From Utricularia gibba (taxonomy: Eukaryota > Streptophyta > Magnoliopsida > Lamiales > Lentibulariaceae), in contig NEEC01000018.1 in NCBI GenBank assembly GCA_002189035.1, forward strand, positions 2,418,001 to 2,482,000: DNA of 64,000 nt, given 5' to 3'. Made by a program: the position numbers and the translations under genes. Of the stretch, positions 55,101 through 64,000 are shown one piece after another. How positions within the stretch are numbered: the stretch's first letter is position 1; each line of letters starts with the position of its first letter. The notes beneath the pieces are model-generated. The model searched no databases, was not told the origin of the DNA, and saw only the letters and a program-made list of their open reading frames with translations.

Positions 55101-58100
55101 ATGGAATTGACTGGACTAGACGGTGATGATTCAAAGCTAAGGGGATTGGAGGGTGATCATGTATTATTGAAGGATGTAATGCCTGATTCTGATGCCAAAA
55201 ATTCTCCAAACATTGATTCCTCAAATAAGAATTCTGGAGGAACTGACGTGCTTTCATATGCAAACCTTCTTCGCTCCAGAAATAAGTTTGCAGATGCACT
55301 TTCTGCTTATGAGAGAGTGTTGGAGAAGGATTGTGGAAATGTTGAAGCTCATATTGGAAAAGGAATTTGCTTGCAGATGCAGAATATGGGAATGCTTGCA
55401 TATGACAGTTTTTCCGAAGCAATCAAGCTGGAACCGCAAAATGCTTGTGCTCTAACACATTGTGGCATCTTGTGTAAGGATGAGGGTCGCTTGGTGGAGG
55501 CAGCCGAGGTAACATTAGGGGTTAGGGTCGGTGGTGCTTGCATATGTTATGGTGTTGCATAATTCTTATCGTTCTTCATATCCTTTCCTTTATACTTACT
55601 TTTCTTTGATATAGATGTATCACAAAGCTCTGATGGAAGATCCATCATACAAACTAGCTGCAGAATGCTTGGCGATTGTGCTAACAGATATTGGGACCAG
55701 CTTAAAGCTTGCTGGTAATAGTCAAGAGGGAATTCAGAAGTATTATGAAGCTATCAAAATTTACCCGCACTATGCTGTAACTCCACATTTCCTTTTTTTC
55801 GCATCTTATGTCCCTCCCTTCCTTCATGCTTGGTGAGTCTCTGCTATTTTCTGTTCTTTTTGCAGCCTGCTTATTACAATCTTGGTGTCGTGTACTCTGA
55901 AATGATGCAATACGACATGGCCCTAAGTTGTTACGAGAAAGCTGCAATGGAGAAGCCCATGTATGCCGAAGCATTTTGCAATATGGGTGTTATATACAAG
56001 AATCGTGGGGATCTGGAGTCAGCCATTGCCTGTTATGAAAGGTGATTGACGAGTTATATCCCAGCTTTTCTCAGTTGTAACTCTTGGAATGCACACAAGC
56101 AAAGCAGAAGTTGAGGTTTAGAATTGCGCGTTTCTAAAATCATGTTTGTATCTGGACACCCTCGATAATATCTGTTCTAAAATATGTGTACGCTATTATA
56201 TTCAAGCTTAAGAAGAGGCCTCACTTGCAAACTTGTATTTGGTTTTTATAACATTTTCAAGGTTCTAATTAACCTCTACTTTCTCTTAACCTCTTGTGAA
56301 TTTTGGTCTTATGGACAGGTGCCTGTCTGTCTCTCCAAATTTTGAGATAGCAAAAAGTAATATGGCTATTGCCTTGACTGATTTGGGCACAAAGGTGTGG
56401 CTCTAGCTACTGCTCATTAGATCATTTATTTAGGAATTCCATCTCGTATTCGTTGGAAATTATTTAAATTCAGAAAAACCATTGGTTTGTCACACAAGAT
56501 GTGCACTGTTTTAAGAGTCCAGAATCTCACAGTAGATCCACCTTATGCACCGTGACCTAACGTGTTGTAATACTTTGGTGTTTTCTATCTTATTTGTGTT
56601 TCTTATTCTTTTGTTTTGATATTTGCACCTAAAACATACTCTGGAAGTTCTTATTTTTTTTCATCAGCATCGCTGGAAGTTCTTATGAATTTACTACATT
56701 CTTCATGTCAATATTTCTTCATTGAAATGCCCTGACCGTGTGCATATATATAAATTTTGAATTTTGAAATTAAGTGGAGCTTGTGGATTTACTTGATATG
56801 AGCTTCGTTTTTCAGCTTATGGTGGCTGACTTGGTGCTTATCAATTGTTTGTAATGTATGTCTAACAATGGGAAACTCTTAAATGGCATATGATATAACG
56901 GATCATTACCTGTCTTGGAATGCTGATCTAGGTAAAACTGGAGGGTGATATCAACCAGGGTGTTGCGTACTATAAGAAAGCTCTATCCTACAATTGGCAC
57001 TATGCTGATGCTATGTACAACCTTGGGGTTGCCTATGGAGAAATGTTGAAATTTGACATGGTAAATGGATTGGTTTTGGTATTTATACGTGTGATATAAT
57101 TGTTTCCTGTATCAGATGCTTTTCTCTTAATCCTATGGGATATTCATTCCTCGTAAGATGTTTCATTGGTTCTCTGGTGTTTCCTGATATTAGTGTTATC
57201 CAGCTAGACTCACGTTCAGCCACCTATGCAGGCTATTGTATTTTATGAACTCGCATTTCACTTCAATCCCCATTGCGCTGAGGCATGTAACAACCTGGGT
57301 GTGATATACAAGGATCGTGACAACCTTGATAAAGCAGTGGAGTGCTACCAAGCAAGTTCTGATGCTATAAAACACTTAACAATGCTATCCCTATACGTCA
57401 TCTGTTTTCTAATTTTAATAATATACTTGCAGCTTGCTTTATCAGTCAAACCCAACTTTTCGCAGTCACTCAACAATCTCGGAGTTGTTTACACGGTTCA
57501 GGTGCTAAATCTTTATTTTTGAACAATTCTTAATCATGGAAAGATGGTTTTCCAGTGATTTTTTTGTACGTAGGGTAAAATGGATGCGGCTTTGAGCATG
57601 ATTCAGAAGGCTATTGATTCAAATCCGAGTTATGCGGAAGCATATAATAACTTAGGTAATCTTGTCTTTGTATTGAGTTTTTGAGTGGATTTGGGTAATG
57701 GTATAACAATCATACAATTAACCTTCACTTGCTATCAGTGACAACCTTTGTGGTTTTTAGGCATATGTCTGGGGGCTTAGTAGTGAATAGGAGTTGGTAA
57801 GGGAAGGTAACTATCAGGTTGGGGATGGTATAGTTCAAAAAATTCGAAAAAAAAAGGAAAATAGAACTTTTGGCCTGTATTTGTTGCTAATTTCTGTGTA
57901 TGTGCAGGAGTTTTGTTTAGAGATGCTGGAAACATAGCTTTAGCAGTTGAAGCATATGAAAAGTGCCTCAAAATAGACGCAGACTCCCGCAATGCAGGAC
58001 AGGTGTTGAGTTTGTTAACTCTGAGAATGCAGCGAAGCACTATGTAGTTTTGATTATGTCAAGCATTTTTTTGTGGCATATTTCTTGTGTTCATACGTTT

Positions 58101-60885
58101 GTGGGGACTCCAAGTTGTTGTGTTATGGATATCTTTCTTTTTCGTACCGTGATGTATGTATGAGGGTATTCTAGTAATTCAGGATGGATTTGGTTTAACG
58201 TTCTGTAATTTTGTGCTATTCCTCCTTTCATACTTTTCCATTTACAATATGTTGCCTTTGTCATTTAGACTATTGGTACCTTTTTACGTGTGCAATAAAT
58301 GTGACAGATCCTTTTTTTTTTTTTTTATGATGGTTGTTTTTGCAGAATCGGTTGCTTGCCATGAACTACATAGATGATGGCACTGATGATCGTTTGTATG
58401 ATGCTCACAGGTCTAGTTAGTTAAATCACACCATGTTAATATGCTTTCTTTTACCTCTTCTATATACTTGTTGTGAATTTGTTTGTGATTGGATGTATGA
58501 CTCCTTGAGTGAGCTTTCTGCATGTGTCTTGGGTTGAATGCATAATTTCAGGGAATGGGGTACACGCTTTATGCGGCTATTTCCTCAGTATACATCATGG
58601 GATAACATCAAGCTTCCAGATAGGCCCCTTGTAATTGGATACGTGTCTCCTGATTATTTTACTCATTCTGTATCGTACTTCATTGAAGTGCCTCTTAACT
58701 ACCACGACTATGAAAACTATAAAGTGGTTGTTTATTCAGCAGTTGTGAAGGTAAACCTCATAGTGCTGAAACCTATGGTAACTTTCGAGTATATTTATTG
58801 TTTTGGTGATTTGCTCTAAGCATCTCATATTGTAGCCGTATGAGTATTTTATAGATAATTTTGGTTTCTGCCAGGCAGATGCAAAGACTAAAAAATTCAT
58901 GGATAGAGTTTTGAAGAATGGTGGAATGTGGAGGGATATCTATGGGATTGATGAGAAAAAGGTTGCTGCAATGGTCAGAGAGGACAAAATTGATATCTTG
59001 GTGGAACTCACTGGTCACACGGCAAACAACAAGTTGGGAACGATGGCTTGCCATCCGGCACCTGTTCAAGTATTTGAGTTGCAAAACATTCATATTTTCT
59101 GTCGTTGTCTATATCTTAGTTTGCTTCGTATCTTGACTGATAATTCTAACTGTGCTGCGGGCGTGAATTTTGAAAATTGAATTATTTATTTTGTTGACTA
59201 GTCAACTTTATCTTAGTCTCTGGAATTTGTTGTCGCAGACTCCCCTCTTCAGGTTATCATGATATTATTATAATCACGGCAATTTACTTGTTTTAAATGT
59301 GGTTGCAGAATCTGAATATTTTCAGTATCAGCAGTTGTTTAGCTACAGTTATCCATCTTCATTAACATCCCGTGCTATCTTTTTCCGAAAAAAATTAACA
59401 TAGAGCCCATGGTTATTGTAGGTAACATGGATTGGCTATCCTAACACAACTGGTTTGCCAACTATTGATTACAGGATATCTGATTCACTTGCTGATCCAC
59501 CTGGTACAAAACAAAAGTAAGAATCTAACATTTTTCCTGGTTCTTGTCCGTTATTTTTCATTTATAGTCATGTGTCATTTTTTATGATGTCAGACATGTT
59601 GAAGAGTTAGTTCGCTTACCTGACTCCTTCTTGTGCTACACTCCTTCACCTGAAGCTGGTCCTGTCTGTAAAACCCCTGCATTGTCTAATGGATTTATTA
59701 CTTTTGGTAGCTTTAACAATCTTGCAAAGGTATTGGAAGTATTAGAGTCCTTTCACAGTGATTGAGTTAATGTTTGTGTTCCTAAAGCGTCTGTTGTATT
59801 AGATAACTCCTAAAGTACTTCAAGTCTGGGCAAGGATTCTCAGTGGAGTTCCAAATTCTCGCCTAATTGTGAAGTGTAAACCCTTCTGCTCTGATAGTGT
59901 GAGACAGCAGTTTCTCTCAACTCTGGAAAAACTTGGTCTGGAGCCACTACGAGTGGATCTTCTGCCTCTAATTCTTCTCAACCATGATCATATGCAAGCC
60001 TATTCTTTAATGGACATCAGGTGATGCTTGTTAATTGGATGAATATGAAGTCCAAATTTTATTTGGATAGTAACATCATTATTATTTTCTCTCCGAGTAA
60101 AAGGGATTCATTAGCAGTCGTTGCTAATATTTGTATATCTGCATGTGTTTTCTACTTCAGTTTCTTTTATATTTCATGGATTGACGGAAATATCCTGTTG
60201 TGGCTAGTTTGGATACTTTTCCCTACGCTGGGACAACCACCACGTGCGAGTCTTTATACATGGGAGTCCCCTGCGTCACCATGGGAGGTTCTGTTCACGC
60301 CCATAATGTCGGTGTGAGTATACTCAAAACAGTTGGTAAGTGTAATGTTCTGCTTCCCTCTTTTAAGATGATAGATATGCCGACATTTACATCACCGCAT
60401 GCATATGCTTTGTGGGCATTCTTTTTGAAAAGTTAGGCCTTCTGGGTGGCATCTGTGCTACAGGTTTGGACAATCTGGTTGCTGCTAATGAAGATGAGTA
60501 CGTGCAGTTGGCTCTTGACTTGGCCTTGGATGTTGCGGCCCTCTCGACTGTGAGAATGAGACTGCGGGATCTCATGCTTGATTCTCCTCTATGTGACGGA
60601 TCTAGATTTACCAAAGGCCTTGAGTTGCAATACAGAAAAATGTGGAAACGGTACTGCGAAGGTGATGTTCCCTCTTCGAAACACAAAGAAGTGCCACCTC
60701 AACTCCATGAAAACTCTGAAGAGGTAACCGTGAAGTCACCTGCTGAACTTGCAACTGTGGATGCTTCTATCAACAGCACCCTTGTACAAGCCAATGGACA
60801 TAATGCTGGGCAAAGTTCAGTATCAAGAACTTCTTCACATGTGAAAGAAAACGGTTTGCTAATAAATGGGAATGGTGATGCATGA
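55101..60885 (+). CDS. SPY: SPINDLY, TPR-containing protein O-fucosyltransferase (GT41)
   Basis: Seventeen coding exons (first 55101-55508, last 60464-60885) join without a break to 924 residues, close to Arabidopsis SPY (914). The N-terminal half has about ten or eleven tetratricopeptide repeats, e.g. [58 protein letters not shown] and [20 protein letters not shown]. The C-terminal half is the GT41 catalytic region, with [84 protein letters not shown] and [22 protein letters not shown]-fucosylates nuclear and cytosolic targets such as DELLA proteins, repressing gibberellin signalling. The intron after exon 57232-57351 starts GC rather than GT. The leader is repeated downstream. Confidence 0.95.
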
Positions 60886-61557
60886 AGGCTAACTAATTCT
60901 GTGGCACTGGTGTTGGAAGGTTCATTATGCCAGAAATCAGGAGGGTGAAAACCAAGAACCCCTACTCGGAGAGGAGGTTGAAGGCACCATCCAAGGATTG
61001 AAGGAGCACAATTGTGACTCTAGGCTGATCTGGCTGTGAATTGTTCCACTCCTTGTCGCAAAATTTAGTTTAGGAACCAGCTACTCTGATATATCATTTG
61101 ATGATGAACCGCATGAGATCTAGTCCAGTGATAAGGTTTTTTATTTTCTCGGGAACACAGTCTTGAATTCTAGTGTTCATGTAGGGCTTTCCGCGCGGGT
61201 CATCTGTGGCTCTGGATATAGAGTAATTAAAATTAGATTTTTAGTTGTCAGTATGAAATAAAAATAAAAACTCAATCCAAATCTTGAAATGACATCCAGA
61301 ATGCCCCTTCCCTTCGTGATGTCCGTTCTGTTATGCTTCTCCATGTCCCTTAGCTTGATGTAAATTAATTGACGGCAGGGCAGACCGGAGCTCACGGACC
61401 TACCCACGATTTTCTTTTCCGACGTCGTGGGTGCAAATGCTGGTTGTATTTTATGGGTTGAAGGGTTGTTTCGGGATGGACACCACCTGCTCGATGAAAT
61501 GATCTTTGCTTCTTATGCATCTTCTTTTTCCTGCTTTGTAGTGGCTTACTGTTCGAA
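60886..61557. other. SPY 3' flank, no gene seen
   Basis: SPY terminator region and leader of the next gene. Confidence 0.45.
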
Positions 61558-62276
61558 ATGAAGTTGAGAGGGGCTTGCAAGAAGATTTACGACTATGTTC
61601 GGTATGATCTCAAGGAGATTGCATTTCCATCCTCTTTGCCCGATCCTCCCAACATCAAAAAAAGGCGCAAGCTTACTTTGAAGGAAAAATTTCTTGTGAG
61701 TTTACTACTGCATCTCATTTTTACTACATATCGGGGAATTTAGTTGTGTAGCATAATGATTCATTTGAAAGATTGCATTTGGTTTGCCGTCCCTCTGTTA
61801 TGTTATTCCATGAATAGTCAACTTGAAATAAATATCAACAGATATTCAAGGAAGCATGTAGGCTTTACAGAGCCAGCTGGACCAGAGATATTGGTCCTGA
61901 ACTGAGGCCACGCGCTTGCAAAAACAAAGACAGAGATGAATCACAAAATGGCAAAAAAGCTGAAGAGAAAGAACCCTCGGTTATCGAGGATCTCGGTAAG
62001 AAGAATCATTGCAGTGCATGTTTTCTAAAACAAGGCGGTGATCAATCACACTGGCATTTCTGTTATTTTATACGTGCAGCTGTGGCTGCAAGAGGGGGTA
62101 TGGAGACTCTAAGACCAGCACTTCAAAGAGTATACATGACCAGAGCCTCTGCCTACAGAGATGCCCTCAAAAGTTTTATCCAAGGTTACCAAGAAGGCAT
62201 TCAGCAAGTCATGGACGGGAAAAAGGAACAGTCCGAGCCTCCACAAAAGGATGATGAAAACCCAAAAGCTAGATAG
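61558..62276 (+). CDS. Conserved plant protein of unknown function, 162 residues
   Basis: Exons 61558-61695, 61842-61995 and 62080-62276 join in phase to 162 residues. The N-terminus is basic (MKLRGACKKIYDYVRYDL), followed by a Pro-rich turn (FPSSLPDPPNIKKRRKLT), a helical middle (FKEACRLYRASWTRDIGPEL), a charged linker and the well-ordered block AVAARGGMETLRPALQRVYM, AYRDALKSFIQGYQEGIQQV. The tail is Lys/Glu-rich. No signal peptide or membrane helix is present. I recognise the sequence as a plant-wide single-copy type but know no function for it. It lies 0.7 kb after SPY on the same strand, and the repeated SPY leader starts 99 bases beyond its stop. Confidence 0.85.
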
Positions 62277-62374
62277 GGGTCATTTTTACTTGTATCCTTC
62301 TGACGATAGTTGGGAGAATCTCGACCTTCCTTAATCAACTGGAGCATGTTAAGCAGTTTGTAATGTGCAGGAGT

Positions 62375-62796
62375 ACCACTACCGCCGTTGGTCACGCCGT
62401 GTCGTTGCCTTGCAAACGGCTGCGGCATGTGTGTTCCGCCCTGATGTTTTTTGAAGGATATTCTTGAAACTGATTGAGAGTAAGCTTTGAGTTACCTGTT
62501 TTCCTTGCTGGTTGTTTGCTTTATCTCTGTTTGTGTATTTCCGTTAATTGTTACTTTCTTCAGTTCGAGGGTTTTTTTATGCGGTTTCTCTTTAGTTTTC
62601 ACTTCAGATAATTTGAGGAAGATGCTGGTTTGTGTAAACTGAAGTGGGTGAGCAAGGTTCCAGCAGCTTGTGTTTGCTTTCGTAGTGTTTATTTTCTAGA
62701 CTCACACTCTAGAGCCGGTTTGCACTTTTTTCTTATGCCGGGATGGGTTTTAGGTGTCTAAAGCTGGCAGTTTGGGTATTAGCACCACTCATGGTT
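62375..62796 (+). repeat. Displaced second copy of the SPINDLY leader block
   Basis: Same orientation and about 99% identical to 54439-54858, 7.94 kb away. It ends abruptly at atggtt on both copies, after which the flanks are unrelated. No SPY coding exon follows it, so it is a truncated, promoterless leftover. Confidence 0.9.
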
Positions 62797-63528
62797 TGAG
62801 AGGGTTCTCCTCCGCCTCTTCGCTTTTTCGCTTGGTCCCGATGAAAAGGGGAGCTTGGTTGTGACGGTGGCAGGAGAAGGTGACTACCATCTCCACATTA
62901 CGAAGGGTCTAGCGCGGGTTTTACTTACTTTCAAAAAATAAAATGGGAAATAAAATAAGAATAATTTCAAAAAATAGATAGAATAATGCAAAAAGTATTT
63001 TTCTAAAGAATTAGATATTTTATGTATCAATGTATAAATTACAATTTTACTATTTATATATTTAAATTAAAATAATTTAAAATCATCAAATAAAATATAT
63101 AATAAAAATAATCAATGTTTATGTAGAAATCTGAGCTTTGATGTTGGTGTGCGAAAGGTTTAGATAGACAAGAAGCATGATTGAATAAAATTGACATTAT
63201 ATATTCTGAAAGTACAACTTATTTATAATCCATTTATGATTTACAATACAAATTGTAGCAATAGAAAATGGTTTATGTTATGTTTCAAAATTATTAATAC
63301 TATTGAATGGAAAATAGTAAGTTGAACTTGCCACGCCACACTGTTTTAACTAACACGGCATCACAGCAGGTGGTACGTAGAACAATCCACTGATCTTCAA
63401 CCATCCTTCTTTTCTTGTAATCACTCTCACAAACGACGATCCAATTCCAGCCCAGCGGGTCGAATGAGAGTCAGCACCAACCATCCTACCTGGTCTCTAT
63501 CAAAGTGGATACATTGGGCTGACTTGCT
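62797..63528. other. AT-rich intergenic region
   Basis: 62940-63310 is extremely AT-rich, with no gene. It may be a decayed non-autonomous element, but no terminal inverted repeats were seen. Confidence 0.4.
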
Positions 63529-64000
63529 TCATTCCAATAGTCGCCTGTGCTTGTACCAGGCAAGCGCAGATACATACAGAAATAGTGTGCCTACGAAGCC
63601 TCCTCCCACAGTAAAAAGAAACCTGGTCATTCCATGTTCCTCATCATTGAAAAGCTCAATCTTGATGTTCATTCCAAAAAGCCCAACAAGAGCAACAAAT
63701 GCACTCAGTACAAGTGTGGCTGTCATCAGCAACACCCCCATTCTTAGTAGATTGTTCTGCTTATCATCCAACATGATGTTGATGTAATCCTCTGTATCGT
63801 CCACGTACTCTCGCAGCTGAATACATGGAAAAACCAACAGTAATTTTTAACATCATTCCGCAGCAAGGATGTCAGGATACTGTGCATGAGTATGGATTGC
63901 TGCATACGTTCGATAGTTTGTTCAGAGTGCCCTCCGTCTGAACAAAGTATGCTTCCAAGAGCATTTCTAGCTCTTCAACGTCAAATGGCTTAGTAGTTGA
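63529..64000 (-). CDS. MRS2/MGT-type (CorA family) magnesium transporter, C-terminal part
   Basis: The two last exons are visible: from the window edge at 64000 to 63908, and 63816-63529. The first encodes PFDVEELEMLLEAYFVQTEG, part of the long stalk helix. The second encodes REYVDDTEDYINIMLDDKQN, then the first membrane helix ending in the invariant pore motif GMN (LFGMNIKIEL), then the second helix and the basic tail WYKHRRLLE. MRS2 proteins form pentameric Mg2+ channels in plasma membrane, vacuole or organelle membranes; the subtype cannot be decided from this end. The gene continues beyond the window. Confidence 0.93.

Noticed and set aside
54439-62796. SPY leader repeats as the two LTRs of an element
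   Set aside because: The sequence between them is the spliced SPY gene plus a host gene. There is no TG...CA boundary, primer-binding site or polyprotein.
62940-63310. AT-rich block as a MITE
   Set aside because: No terminal inverted repeats or target-site duplication could be seen by eye.
1-64000. LTR retrotransposon or CRISPR array
   Set aside because: No reverse transcriptase, integrase or gag-like frames, no long terminal repeat pair other than the SPY leader repeat, and no regularly spaced short repeats.

Overview
The window is nuclear DNA from a flowering plant. The evidence is spliced GT-AG genes with short introns, plant-only families (LITTLE ZIPPER, SPINDLY, FtsZ2, RING-H2 ATL, 2S albumin, DUF662, cell-wall invertase with the classic 9-nt mini-exon), TATA-box promoters and a nuclear tRNA-Arg. 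The lineage cannot be fixed from the sequence alone; a dicot or early-diverging angiosperm is a guess. The region is gene-rich, with about 20 protein genes on both strands. No intact transposon, LTR pair or CRISPR was recognised.

Layout. 0.9-6.7 kb holds a tandem cluster of three UGT86A-like glycosyltransferases, the middle one frameshifted. 7.3-10.8 kb (minus) is a 13-exon gene fusing a degenerate phosphoglycerate kinase to a TrmB-type tRNA (guanine-N7) methyltransferase. 10.95-11.23 kb is a relic of a fourth UGT. 11.6-13.4 kb (minus) is a 2OG-Fe(II) dioxygenase. 15.7-18.4 kb has a RING-H2 E3 ligase and a trihelix factor. 18.8-23.2 kb (minus) has tRNA-Arg(TCT), a decayed pyruvate kinase pseudogene and the 11-exon KDO transferase gene. 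24.6-29.2 kb has a CslA mannan synthase and MTERF6. 30.2-31.1 kb (minus) is a DUF662 golgin-like gene. 32.7-35.9 kb is the ER Sec63 homologue ERDJ2. 36.1 kb is a small LysM protein, 39.2 kb a ZPR3-type LITTLE ZIPPER, 41.2-43.6 kb FtsZ2, 44.1 kb GNA1, 45.1 kb (minus) a 2S albumin, 46.1-48.1 kb a tandem thioredoxin/GST-N protein, 48.8-50.5 kb an F-box protein, 51.8-54.0 kb a cell-wall invertase, 54.4-60.9 kb SPINDLY, 61.6-62.3 kb a conserved unknown protein, and at the right edge the 3' end of an MRS2 magnesium transporter.

The genes are mostly independent single-copy housekeeping or developmental loci; only the UGTs form a family cluster. Two cross-cutting signals stand out. First, every reading-frame break in an otherwise intact gene (UGT copy 2, trihelix, CslA twice, DUF662, FtsZ2, invertase) is explained by one base missing from a G or C homopolymer. 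This points to consensus errors rather than decay, so those genes are probably functional. Second, the untranslated leader of SPINDLY (about 420 bp) is repeated almost identically 7.9 kb downstream, as expected if the SPY-plus-neighbour segment was once tandemly duplicated and then mostly lost. The pyruvate kinase locus, by contrast, carries genuine nonsense and missing segments and is a real pseudogene.
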